NCBI RefSeq assembly: GCF_003952485.1
Contig: NZ_CP034447.1
Span: 248,001 to 312,000, forward strand
Length of the DNA stretch: 64,000 nucleotides
DNA from: Mesorhizobium sp. M1E.F.Ca.ET.045.02.1.1
GTDB lineage: Bacteria; Pseudomonadota; Alphaproteobacteria; Rhizobiales; Rhizobiaceae
Reading direction: 5' to 3'
Position numbers and translations under genes: made by a program. The notes beneath the pieces were generated by a model, which made no database searches, had not been told where the DNA came from, and worked only from the letters and a program-made list of their open reading frames with translations. Below are positions 55,771 through 64,000 of this stretch, piece after piece (position 1 is the first letter of the stretch; each line of letters begins with the position of its first letter).

Positions 55771-57057
55771 TCAGTCTAAGAATTCGTCGGAATAGACCAC
55801 GGCTGGAGAAGGAGCACTGAAGCCTTCGCGCCGCACCGCTTCCACGGCTCTTTCGAGGTCTTTTACTAGCAAATCTATATATTCATCCCGAAGTGGTCCG
55901 AGCACGAACTGTATTGCTTCGGGCTCTTTCAGAAGGTTCACCTTCCACCCGTACTCCTTCAGCTTGCTTGCAATCGAATAGATGTCAGAGTAATCGCTGC
56001 CAACTCCGACCACGTTAAGCTCAGCTCCGCCGACGATTTTTAAGCCAGGGCACCGTTCAACAAACCCCGATATGGCGTCTCTCAGCTTGAGGATTTGAGT
56101 TGCCCGCGAAAGGTATCCCTCCCGCCCCAGGTAACGCATAACTGCCCAGGCCGACGCGATTGCGCCACCATTACGCGTCCCAGTAAGAACCGGTGATCGA
56201 TAAAGCCCTGCTGCCCATGTGTCGAAAACGAAGGGTTGATGGCGGGCGATATCTCTGTTTCTATAGAAAACACCCGAAACGCCCTTGCCGCTGTAGCCAT
56301 ACTTATGAAAATCGGCCGAGATTGAACTTACGCCCGGGACTCGAAAATCGAAGTCTGGAACGTCCCGTCCGAGTTCGCGCACAAACGGCGCTAAGAATCC
56401 GCCGACGCAAGCGTCCACATGCAACCAAATCCCATGTTTGTCCGCAATTTCCGCCAGTTCACGAACGGGGTCGCAAACGCCGTGCGACCAAGACGGCATC
56501 GACGCAAGCATCATGACCGTGTTTTCGTTGACCGCCTCGGACATTGCCGAGACATTTGCGCGAAAATTTGCATCGACCGGTACGCGACGCAGGGTATATC
56601 CGAAATACCGTTCATATTTCTCGAATGTGGGATAGCCTGTCTGCGGCACAACTATTTCTGGCCGAGTAATATCCGGCCGTCGTTCTTTGGCGTTCGCAAG
56701 GGCAGCAGCAGTAGCGAGAAAGAGACTCTCAGACCCGCCGCTAGTCACGGCTCCATTTGCATCATTTTGAGCGTGAAACAAACTAAGCGCCATCTGTATT
56801 AGATCACGCTCGAACTGAACAACAGCTGGGTAGTTGTTGCCCTTGGTAAAGAAGGCAAAGTGAGCCGCCTTAGCAACTTCGAATGTGCCGTCATCAACAA
56901 GGAGCCCACGGTCGTTGAGCCAACGGTCTGCGAATGTTGATCTGGGGTCCGCATCTTGTGAACGCAGCTGCTCTAATTCTTGTTCAATCGTCTGGCGTAT
57001 CATGCCCCTCTGCGGGAACGATTTGCTAGTAGTAGTGTCAAATTGTGCGGCTGGCAT
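55771..57057 (-). CDS. PLP-dependent group II decarboxylase (glutamate/aspartate decarboxylase or sphinganine-phosphate-lyase-like)
   Basis: About 428 residues of the PF00282 family. AVTSGGSESLFLATAAALAN holds the cofactor phosphate; MMLASMPSWSHGVCDPVREL and the Asp of WLHVDACVGGF bind the pyridine ring; the Schiff-base lysine is in SISADFHKYGYSGKGVS (about residue 249). The closest look is to bacterial members near sphinganine-1-phosphate lyase and aspartate 1-decarboxylase (PanP). Next to a succinate-semialdehyde dehydrogenase and an omega-aminotransferase it could make GABA or beta-alanine. Start: ATG 57057, with GGGA upstream; a TTG at 57072 is in frame. Confidence 0.8.
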   Translation of the reverse strand: MPAAQFDTTTSKSFPQRGMIRQTIEQELEQLRSQDADPRSTFADRWLNDRGLLVDDGTFEVAKAAHFAFFTKGNNYPAVVQFERDLIQMALSLFHAQNDANGAVTSGGSESLFLATAAALANAKERRPDITRPEIVVPQTGYPTFEKYERYFGYTLRRVPVDANFRANVSAMSEAVNENTVMMLASMPSWSHGVCDPVRELAEIADKHGIWLHVDACVGGFLAPFVRELGRDVPDFDFRVPGVSSISADFHKYGYSGKGVSGVFYRNRDIARHQPFVFDTWAAGLYRSPVLTGTRNGGAIASAWAVMRYLGREGYLSRATQILKLRDAISGFVERCPGLKIVGGAELNVVGVGSDYSDIYSIASKLKEYGWKVNLLKEPEAIQFVLGPLRDEYIDLLVKDLERAVEAVRREGFSAPSPAVVYSDEFLD

Positions 57058-57096
57058 AGTTAAATTTCCCAAGAGTAATCGTTGTATGCAGGAATT

Positions 57097-57490
57097 CTAC
57101 CAAACCGCTTCTAATAAGTGTTTCTGTTTTCTCCCACCGTTTGAAAAAGTCCTTTTTCGGAGTTGCTCCAGATTGAAAGCTTCGACTGCCGACGGCGACT
57201 TAAAAAGTCGATTTCGACGTCCCAGGATGGGCTCTACCGCTTTGGAGCTTCTGAACCGCTGCGGAATGTCGATTGTCGCGGCATAGGCGAGCGCCACAAC
57301 GGGGCCGACTCCGGGAACCGTCATCAGGTGCGCCGGCAGGTCGTCTCATTCCTAGCGATCGTGAGCACTTTTTTGTGCAGGCGAGCAAATTCGGCACGCA
57401 GCTTCCGCCGGGCGGCCAGCAGCGGCTCCATGATCTCTTCGAGATCGGGCACGCCTTCGAGCTCGCAAATCCGCTCCTCGAACTTCACAA
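57097..57490 (-). pseudogene. IS110-family transposase fragment
   Basis: LEEIMEPLLAARRKLRAEFA and RLHKKVLTIARNETTCR, then, after a shift, MTVPGVGPVVALAYAATIDI and PQRFRSSKAVEPILG match the middle of IS110 transposases including the helix-hairpin-helix-like GVGP motif. Frame damage near 57330; the catalytic C-terminal Ser region is absent. Further upstream (to ~57760) only vague traces remain. Confidence 0.7.
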
Positions 57491-57841
57491 GTCCCGGCTG
57501 ACTGCGTGAACGCGATCGCGGTCGGAGCAGGCGATGCGCCTGATGCAGTCTGGAAACGATGCGGCTACACCGCCATCGGCCCCGGCCGGAGCCCGGGATT
57601 GGTCAAGGCCGATTTCGTTGAGTTTTGCAGATGTCTCCAACGGCCTTTCATCGTCGTCGGTGACAATAGCGCCGTTGAGCTTGAGGCCTTGAGGCGACCG
57701 AAGGCACGTCCTTTGCGGCACCCTCATCGCTCCGGCTTGCCGCCGGGAATTCGGTCACACCTTGGGCCGGCTATCAGCATGCTCGCGGTGCGCGCGCTGC
57801 TGGTGTCGCTTTGCACTTAACCAGGGTCTTCCTCAATTTGT

Positions 57842-58200
57842 GTGGTTCATCCGCTGTTAGCGACGCTATCGCTATGGGCGGGCATGCGAACGAAATCGAA
57901 ATGGTCGCCTGGCCCAGGGGTCAGAATTCTGGGTGTCGCGCTCACTGATGATCACAGTTGGGTTGTTTCCGCTGCCGGACCAGCGATCGACATTTGCCCC
58001 GATTGTGGCCGGCGAAGTCGAAGTCGGTATGGCTGGTCCAATCGCAGCCTTCAGGATCTGCCGGTACAAGGCAAGCCCGTGACGGTGAAGCTCCTGCTGA
58101 GCCGCTGGCGATGTGCACATCAGAAATGTGAGCGACAAACGTTCACTGATCGACTCCCGACGGTTGCTTCCCCAACCGGCAATCCAGAAAGCGGGTTGAC
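57842..58200 (+). pseudogene. ISL3-family transposase, N-terminal fragment
   Basis: GVRILGVALTDDHSWVVSAA, then CPDCGRRSRSRYGW, SLQDLPVQGKPVTVKLLLSR and WRCAHQKCERQTFTDRLP form the zinc-binding N-terminal region of ISL3 transposases. Truncated soon after, before the DDE domain. Confidence 0.75.
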
Positions 58201-58409
58201 CACACTAGCCATGCGGCGCGCCGCATGGATCGACGTGGGCATGAGTGCGCCCACACCTTTCTTATCCTTCTGCCAACATTTGAAGAATTGCACTTCTTCC
58301 TGAAGTTTCTTGCCAAGTCGCTCTTTCAATCGAAAGACCATATCCGCTCCCTTCTCCCGATCCGCGACTTTTTGTCGAATTTCGCTATAGAAACAAGCCT
58401 GACTCACAG
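58201..58409. other. unassigned DNA
   Basis: A minus-strand frame (58120-58407) contains DMVFRLKERLGKKLQEEVQF, a helical, protein-like segment, but I cannot name a family. Confidence 0.3.
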
Positions 58410-58640
58410 GGATGAATGCCGCGCCGGAGGCGCGAAACGCCCGCGCCGGCTGGCACGCCCTTGTCCACCAGGATGACGTTTTTCTCGCTCAGATGCGCGC
58501 CAGTTCTTCCTGTATGGAAATCTTGGTCATGGCCTCGAGAGGCCCTCACGGCTCGTCGAGCAGCCGTGTCTCCGGCTGCACCATCAGCGCCAGCGCGACG
58601 CACGCAGGGTTTCTCATCTGCTGCGGGGTTCGCCAGGTGC
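58410..58640 (-). pseudogene. ABC transporter ATPase fragment (SsuB/TauB-type)
   Basis: The minus strand reads VALALMVQPETRLLDEP, then GPLEAMTKISIQEELARI with an amber-like TGA on either side of the second piece. This corresponds to the Walker B and D-loop region (RALxxxPxLLLLDEPFGALDAxTKxxxQEEL) of nitrate/sulfonate/taurine-type ATPases. Only ~60 residues survive. Confidence 0.55.
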
Positions 58641-59406
58641 ACAGCAGACAGCGAGGCTGCTACGGCCGCAAAAAACCCGCGGCGGCGGCTCGATTCCGGG
58701 ACCGATCCGCCATTTTTGGCAGGTGATCCGTGCAAGTGCGTGGCGTGGATCACCCCAGCTATCTCGTGGCCGCCCCATTGCCAACGTCCTCTTTTCAACC
58801 GGCCGAGCCTCCCAGTCGCCGGATCAATGATGACGATCCCCTCTGAATGGTTTTTTGAAGAGCCTGACGGTCTGCGCCGTCTTACCGTGGTTCCGGCTCT
58901 GCAATGGCCTTCCCTGCCGCGCAGGCGGCAAGGTGCTATCACTCTACCTTGCAATGACCTTGGAAAATACGACAGCTGGACCACAATAATGAGGTTTAGG
59001 CAGAAGACTTTTCAGGGGACCCTTCAAAAAGGAAACAGTAGCTCTTCCGGTCCTTACGAAGCCGGCCTCTCGCTCTGTTAGAGAAAGCAGATTGCGAGCC
59101 CGGCCGTTCCTATCGGCCGGTAATCATCGCAGGCCACAGGTGCCTTTCCTTCCACGACCGGAGCCGAAGCGATTTTTCTGCTAGGCAGCTTCACGCTGGG
59201 TCCTGTTCCAAGCCAAAGCTCGCTGCAAAGGCGCATAGGGCCACTGGAACCGCTTTTGGCGACGATGCGAGTTGGCATCGGTTAGAAGCGCGACCTGCTC
59301 TGCGCGCCCCAACCCGCCTCTTGTTGAGCGGCACGTGCTCCAAATAAGCATTGGAGACGAACAGCGTTTCCTTCGGGTGGCAAAGAACAGCAGCCGATAC
59401 TTTTTA
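58641..59406. other. no gene recognised
   Basis: Frames on both strands lack likeness to known proteins. The final ~100 bases precede the sulfonate-type operon and should contain its promoter. Confidence 0.35.
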
Positions 59407-59425
59407 GTCTACAAAATTGGTAGAC
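59407..59425. promoter_or_regulatory. palindromic operator-like site before the sulfonate operon
   Basis: GTCTAC (59407-59412) and GTAGAC (59420-59425) are perfect inverted copies seven bases apart, in an A+T-rich setting ~45 bases before the binding-protein start. The shape suits a dimeric repressor, for example an Rrf2-type or TetR-type protein; which one is unknown. Confidence 0.45.
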
Positions 59426-59471
59426 ATACTGCACAGCGAAAGTAGGAGCCATTCCAAACTGGAGCAGGACG

Positions 59472-60520
59472 ATGACATTTGCTGTGGAGAAATTGTCGAG
59501 AAGGAGGTTTGGTGGGTTCGTGACCGCTTTTGCGGTCACATTGGCCGCTTATTCCTCCCCCCTCATTGCCCAGGCGGGTAGTCCGGACGCGGGCAAGCTG
59601 CCGACCAAAATCCCGGCGGGCACTGTGCTTCGTATCGACGATCCCGAGACGCAAAGGGCGCTGGAATTATCGGGGCTGATCGATCAACTGCCGTTCGAGG
59701 TCGAATGGGCCAATATCAGCGGCGGCCCACAGACAATCGAAGCCTTTCGCGCCAACGCATTGGACGTCGGATCCGTTGCCGACATTCCACCCATCCACGC
59801 GACCTGGACGGGGCTCAAGGTCAAGATCATTGCCGCGAAGTTCCGCAATGATCCGGTTGCGCACCCGATCTATCAACTCGGCATTGCACCGGGAGTCGAG
59901 GTCAAGACGCTCGCGGATTTGCGCGGCAAACGGATTTCAGCCCCGGTCAGGCACAAGGCGCGCTGGTGTTGAGGGTCCTGCAGGCCGCCGGCCTGGAAAA
60001 GGAGGATGTAGATCTCATCGAACTGCCCAGCAAAGGCGACGCCTATCCAGTGGCACTTGCCGGCAAGCAAGTCGACGTCGCGCCGATCTCGGGCGTCCTC
60101 ATCAAGCGCTATCTGCGCCAGTATGGCGCCGACGGCGCTGCCACCATCCCGCACGGCTTGCGCGATGATCCAGCCCATCTCTATGCCCCACAAGCCGTGC
60201 TTGACGACCCGGCCAAAGCCGCCGCTCTCGGCGAATATGTGCGCTACTGGGCGCTAGGCGCCCGTTGGGTGGAAGAGCATCCCAAGGAGTGGATCGAGGG
60301 GTACTACGTCGCCACCCAGGGCCTCAACACAGAAGATGGCCAGTATCTGGTCGACGGATGGTCAGTTCGACATCCCCGCCGACTGGAACGACGTGATCGT
60401 GCGCCAGCAGGCGACGATCGATCTCCTGGCCAAGGAGTTGAACAGCCCGCGATCAAGGCCGAGGACCTGTTCGACAGGCGCTTCGAGGCGATCGCCACAA
60501 ACGCGCTGAACGCCTCCTGA
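59472..60520 (+). pseudogene. ssuA: sulfonate/taurine-type ABC binding protein, frameshifted
   Basis: ATG 59472 starts a Tat-like signal (SRRRFGGFVTAFAVTLAAYS). The mature part has LPFEVEWANISGGPQTIEAF, DVGSVADIPPIHATWTGLKV and, after a frameshift near 59945, RVLQAAGLEKEDVDLIELPS and DVAPISGVLIKRYLRQY. A second shift near 60365 precedes DWNDVIVRQQATIDLLAKEL, and the original frame resumes to end at 60520. The order matches SsuA/TauA-like periplasmic proteins (~350 residues). If not an assembly error, uptake by this operon would need another binding protein. Confidence 0.8.
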
Positions 60521-60551
60521 CGCCTGCTTCCCGAGACCGGACACGACACCG

Positions 60552-61430
60552 ATGAACGCATTCTCGAACACCGCTGCGGTTGCACCCAACATTCCCTACG
60601 CAACGGATGAAAGGGGGCTGATTTCGCCTGCGGCCGAGCCCCGCAAGACCGAGACGAGGCGACTCGCACTTGGGCGAACGATCCCGTTTGGCGCGCTGAT
60701 CGGGCCCGCACTTCTTCTTGTGATCTGGTCCATCGGCAGTATCGCCGGCCTGATCGATCCAAGAACGCTGCCGGCGCCTTGGTCGGTTGTCAGCACCGCC
60801 ATCGATCTCATCGCCGAAGAGAAGCTTCAGCATCATTTGATGACGTCTGCCTGGCGGGCGGCACAGGGGCTGGTGTTCGGAGTCCTGATCGGGACCGTCC
60901 TTGCTCTCATTTCAGGTTTGTCGCGGCTTGGCGAGGCCATTATCGACGGCCCCGTTCAGATCAAGCGGGCGATACCGACGCTCGCTCTGATCCCGCTGCT
61001 GATGCTGTGGTTCGGCATCGGCGAGGGCATGAAAGTAACGGCCATCGCGCTGGCTGTCCTGATCCCGATCTATATCCAGACCCACAGCAGCTTGCGCAGC
61101 ATAGACAGCCGTTTTGTCGAACTGGCCCAGACCTTGCGAATGGGCTACGGCGAATTCATCCGCGAGGTCATCCTGCCCGGCGCCCTTCCAGGGTTCTTCC
61201 TTGGCCTGCGCTTTGCGGTGACCTATGCCTGGCTGTCTCTGGTGGTGGTCGAACAGGTCAATGCCACCAGCGGCATCGGCTACATGATCGATCTCGCGCG
61301 CAACTACGGCCAGACCGACATCATCATCGTCGGCCTCGTCGTCTACGCATTGCTCGGGCTCGTCTCCGACGGCATCGTCCGCTTCTTCCAGGAAAGGTCG
61401 CTGTCATGGCGTCGCACCTTGGCGGATTGA
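60552..61430 (+). CDS. ssuC: sulfonate/taurine-type ABC transporter permease
   Basis: 292 residues with six helices; ALIGPALLLVIWSIGSIAGL is the first, and the EAA loop is ELAQTLRMGYGEFIREVILP followed by GALPGFFLGLRFAVTYAWLS. This is the SsuC/TauC pattern. It starts 31 bases after the ssuA relic and overlaps the ATPase start by 25 bases, so the three were one operon. Intact. Confidence 0.9.
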   Translation: MNAFSNTAAVAPNIPYATDERGLISPAAEPRKTETRRLALGRTIPFGALIGPALLLVIWSIGSIAGLIDPRTLPAPWSVVSTAIDLIAEEKLQHHLMTSAWRAAQGLVFGVLIGTVLALISGLSRLGEAIIDGPVQIKRAIPTLALIPLLMLWFGIGEGMKVTAIALAVLIPIYIQTHSSLRSIDSRFVELAQTLRMGYGEFIREVILPGALPGFFLGLRFAVTYAWLSLVVVEQVNATSGIGYMIDLARNYGQTDIIIVGLVVYALLGLVSDGIVRFFQERSLSWRRTLAD

Positions 61431-62152
61431 GCGGCGCGCCCGTTGTGCGGGTCGAAAGCCTTGTGAGAAGTTTCGGGCCGCGAACCATCCTCGACGGCCT
61501 CAGCCTCGACATCGAGAAGGGGGAGTTCGTCGCCCTTCTCGGCCGTAGCGGGTCGGGCAAGAGTACATTGTTGCGCGCTCTCGCCGATCTCGACGACAAA
61601 GTCTCCGGCTCCGGCCGGCTCGAAACACCCGACAAGAAATCGGTGGTGTTCCAGGATGCCCGACTATTGCCCTGGAAACGAGTGCTGGAGAATGTGGTTC
61701 TTGGCCTCGACCTGCCGGACGCCGCCGAATGCAGACGGGTAGCTCTCGAAGAGGTTGGCCTGAGCGGCCGCCAGAACGCATGGCCAGTTGAACTCTCTGG
61801 TGGCGAGCAGCAGCGGGTGGCATTGGCGCGCTCGCTGGTTCGTGATCCTGAGCTGCTGCTGGCGGACGAGCCGTTCGGCGCGCTCGACGCGCTGACCCGC
61901 CTGCGCATGCACGATCTGCTGCGCCAGCTCTGCGCCCGTCACCAGCCGGCCGTTTTGCTGGTCACCCATGACGTGGACGAAGCCGTGACGCTGGCGGACC
62001 GTGTTTTGGTGCTCGACAAGGGCGCGATCGTCGCCGACATCGCAATCAATGTTCCCACCCCACGCGAACATGGCGATCGCCGGTTCGGCGAGATCCGCTC
62101 CGAACTTCTGCGTCATCTCGGTATCGAGACAAAGCCTGTGTTGCCCGTCTGA
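61406..62152 (+). CDS. ssuB: sulfonate/taurine-type ABC transporter ATPase
   Basis: 248 residues. Walker A LLGRSGSGKSTLLRAL (about 50), Q-loop VVFQDARLLPWKRV, signature LSGGEQQRVALARSLV, Walker B LLLADEPFGALDALTRLRM and H-loop LVTHDVDEAVTLADRV. The LPWKRV and FGALDALTR pieces are typical of SsuB/TauB/NrtD ATPases. ATG 61406 lies inside the permease gene, preceded by GGAAAGG; translational coupling is likely. Confidence 0.9.
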   Translation: MASHLGGLSGAPVVRVESLVRSFGPRTILDGLSLDIEKGEFVALLGRSGSGKSTLLRALADLDDKVSGSGRLETPDKKSVVFQDARLLPWKRVLENVVLGLDLPDAAECRRVALEEVGLSGRQNAWPVELSGGEQQRVALARSLVRDPELLLADEPFGALDALTRLRMHDLLRQLCARHQPAVLLVTHDVDEAVTLADRVLVLDKGAIVADIAINVPTPREHGDRRFGEIRSELLRHLGIETKPVLPV

Positions 62153-62202
62153 ACGGCCCCCCAAGATCTGTCGCTCAGCATCACCACCCAGGAGGACGAA
62201 CT

Positions 62203-63549
62203 ATGCCCGCCGAAAAACGACAATTGAATCTCAACCTTTTCATCTATCCTGGCGGCCATCATGAAGCCGGCTGGCGCTACAAGGATTCCGCCCCTGAGAG
62301 AGTGCTGGATATCTCCTATTATCAGGAACTGGCGAAAAAGGCCGAGGCGAGCAAATTCGACGCGCTGTTCTTTGCCGATGGGCCCGCGCTTGCCGACAAC
62401 ATTCGCTACGCAAGCCGCTTCAGACTGGAGCCGCTGACATGGATTTCGGCTCTCGCTGCTGTGACGGAACGCATCGGCTTCATCGCCACGGCTTCGACCA
62501 CCTACAACGAACCCTACAACCTGGCCCGGCTGTTTGCTTCTTTCGATCATTTGAGCGGCGGGCGCGCCGGCTGGAACATCGTCACGACGGGCGATGCGTC
62601 CGCAGCTTTGAATTTCGGCTTTGACCGACATCCAACCCACGCCGATCGTTACGAGCGCGCCGGCGAGTTCGTTGATGTGGTGACGAAGCTCTGGGACAGT
62701 TGGGAGGACGACGCGCTCGTCTCGGACAGGGAGTCCGGAATCTTTGCCGACACCGACAAGATCCACCCAATCAACCACATCGGCAAATACCATCGGGTGA
62801 AGGGACCGCTCACGCTTCCGCGCTCGCCGCAGGGGCGTCCGGTCTACGTCCAGGCAGGTTCGTCCGAAGACGGACGGTCATTCGCGAGCCGCTATGCCGA
62901 GGCGATATTTACAGCACATCAGACACTCGGCAACGCGCAGGAATTTTATTCTGACATCAAAGCGCGCGTGAAGTCGGTTGGCCGCAACCCTGACCACGTC
63001 AAGGTCTTGCCCGGCATCAGCCCCTTCATCGGTTCAACCGAGGCGGAAGCCCGCGCGCTGCATGACGACTTCAATGAGCTGACGCAGCCGGAATATTCCC
63101 TTCACCAGCTACGCCGCATCGTAGACGCCGACCTTTCCAGCTACGATCTGGACGGGCCATTTCCGCGCGAGCTTATCCGCGTCGAGGGCGAGCGCGGTGC
63201 GAGCAGCCGCTTCCACGTCGTACTCGACATCATCGAGCGCGAGAATCCAACAATCCGCCAGTTGCTCCACCGCCTCGCCGGGGCGCGCGGCCATTGGGTC
63301 CAGGCCGGGACGCCTGAACAGATCGCCGACAAGATCCAGGAATGGTTCGACAATGGCGCCGCGGACGGCTTCAATATCATGCCGCCGTATCTGCAGGGCG
63401 GGTTCGACATATTCGCCGAGGAAGTGGTGCCGCTCTTGCGCAAGCGCGGACTTTTCCGGCACGACTATGACGGGCCAACGCTGAGGGACCATTTCGGTTT
63501 GCCGCGCCCGGAAAATACGTTCAGCTGGCCGCAAAAGGCGACCGCCTGA
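62203..63549 (+). CDS. LLM-class flavin-dependent monooxygenase (NtaA/SnaA/DszA type)
   Basis: 448 residues of the bacterial luciferase-like superfamily, NtaA/SnaA/SoxA(DszA) branch, which use FMNH2 from a separate reductase. Features: NLFIYPGGHHEAGWRYKDSA at the start, KFDALFFADGP, IGFIATASTTYNEPYNLARL, FDHLSGGRAGWNIVTTGDAS, and GRPVYVQAGSSEDGRSFASR. Members cleave nitrilotriacetate, dibenzothiophene sulfone or similar compounds; beside a sulfonate-type transporter, desulfonation of an organosulfur compound for sulfur supply is plausible. GGAGG lies about ten bases before ATG 62203. Intact. Confidence 0.9.
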   Translation: MPAEKRQLNLNLFIYPGGHHEAGWRYKDSAPERVLDISYYQELAKKAEASKFDALFFADGPALADNIRYASRFRLEPLTWISALAAVTERIGFIATASTTYNEPYNLARLFASFDHLSGGRAGWNIVTTGDASAALNFGFDRHPTHADRYERAGEFVDVVTKLWDSWEDDALVSDRESGIFADTDKIHPINHIGKYHRVKGPLTLPRSPQGRPVYVQAGSSEDGRSFASRYAEAIFTAHQTLGNAQEFYSDIKARVKSVGRNPDHVKVLPGISPFIGSTEAEARALHDDFNELTQPEYSLHQLRRIVDADLSSYDLDGPFPRELIRVEGERGASSRFHVVLDIIERENPTIRQLLHRLAGARGHWVQAGTPEQIADKIQEWFDNGAADGFNIMPPYLQGGFDIFAEEVVPLLRKRGLFRHDYDGPTLRDHFGLPRPENTFSWPQKATA

Positions 63550-63635
63550 GCTACCTTCGCATCGGGCATTCAACCTCAAAGCGTTACGCCAACACATAAT
63601 AGTTTGTGGGGCCGCCAGGGAGACCCGCGCGATCA

Positions 63636-63940
63636 TGACAGCCGCCATTTCCGCGTATCGGGACCCGACTGCCGGCACGGCTCCGATCAGGTCCCTTGCG
63701 AATCATCGGCGGCGGTGCCAGCTGCGTCCTGATGGCCGCGCTTGAGGAGATTCGGGCCGGACGGGTCTACGACTGCGCCGGCCTGATCGCGGATCCGGGC
63801 AAGAGCACCAACCCCCTGATCCGGTCCCTGCTCGCCACAGGTCGCGGACGGATAGGCTTCACCTCGACATCGCCACCGATGGCGCACTGATCAACCGGGA
63901 GGGAAGGCACAGCGACTTGTTGTACGTGTTGGCCCCTTAT
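63636..63940 (+). pseudogene. FAD/NAD(P)-binding protein with in-frame internal deletion
   Basis: ATG 63636 opens a frame with the FAD-binding LRIIGGGASCVLMAAL, which then jumps directly to RVYDCAGLIADPGKSTNPLI and RSLLATGRGRI, a C-terminal segment of the FAD-NAD(P)-binding family. A frameshift near 63855 moves the end to another frame (HLDIATDGALINREG, then LLYVLAPYT). About 350 residues are missing. Such flavoproteins often accompany organosulfur monooxygenases. Confidence 0.55.
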
Positions 63941-64000
63941 ACGATGAGCGCATCTATCCGCTGATGCGCATCTGGTTCTTCGAGCGCGAGCGTTTCGATG
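63941..64000 (+). other. right edge of window, open frame
   Basis: A frame reading DERIYPLMRIWFFERERFD stays open to the edge. It is too short to assign. Confidence 0.2.

Noticed and set aside
57087..57103. TGGTAGAATTCCTGCA on the minus strand before the PLP decarboxylase gene
   Set aside because: It keeps GG-N10-GC but has four mismatches and overlaps the IS110 relic boundary; likely chance.
1..64000. CRISPR array, tRNA or rRNA genes, nod box, replication origin
   Set aside because: Looked for regular spaced repeats, tRNA cloverleaf anchors, the long nod-box consensus and repABC-type genes; none seen by eye.

Overview
The window looks like accessory DNA of a nitrogen-fixing alphaproteobacterium (Rhizobiales; Mesorhizobium or a relative is my best guess), most likely part of a symbiosis island or symbiotic plasmid. 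Reasons: conjugation genes of the Agrobacterium/Rhizobium TraB-TraH type, many insertion-sequence relics of families common in rhizobia (IS21, IS66, IS110, IS5, IS630, ISAs1, ISL3), a candidate NifA activator site with a sigma-54-like promoter, and unusually many decayed genes beside intact metabolic operons. No rRNA, tRNA, CRISPR array or replication origin was seen.

Layout. 0-2.6 kb: AraC-type regulator (frame open to the left edge), an unknown protein and a DUF1906-type protein. 2.9-7 kb: relics (aminomutase-like PLP enzyme, an unknown gene, a 307-bp IS21-like element with no transposase, an oxidoreductase, a MetI-like permease). 7.3-16.7 kb: a minus-strand one-carbon operon soxB-soxD-soxA-soxG-folD-purU-gdhA, with a divergent GlxA-type regulator; folD and gdhA are broken, the rest is intact. 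16.7-22.2 kb: traH, the tail of traB, an integrase stub, a decayed three-gene system with a GHKL ATPase, and scpB and IS66 debris.

22.2-38.9 kb: intact genes separated by IS debris. They are an EgtD-like methyltransferase with an EctB-like aminotransferase, an MmgE/PrpD protein, an ATP-grasp ligase (a decayed second copy lies at 38.4-38.8 kb), a metal-less creatinase/ectoine-hydrolase-like protein, a NylB-like hydrolase, a second methyltransferase and a MATE exporter. The EgtD-like gene has a TGT-N4-T-N5-ACA site and a near-consensus sigma-54 element upstream. I infer, without proof, that this set makes, exports and turns over an amino-acid-derived small molecule during symbiosis.

39-46 kb: transposase relics and truncated catabolic genes (acyl-CoA dehydrogenase, aminotransferase, nadA), with intact RraA-like and Lrp-type genes; a 65-bp sequence occurs at both ends of this stretch. 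46.3-51.9 kb: an intact dipeptide/oligopeptide-type ABC transporter operon. 52.3-57.1 kb: an amine or GABA-shunt-like set (PLP decarboxylase, succinate-semialdehyde dehydrogenase, and an omega-aminotransferase split by one amber codon). 57.1-59.4 kb: debris. 59.4-64 kb: a sulfonate-type ABC transporter and flavin monooxygenase cluster whose binding-protein gene is frameshifted and whose flavoprotein gene has an internal deletion.
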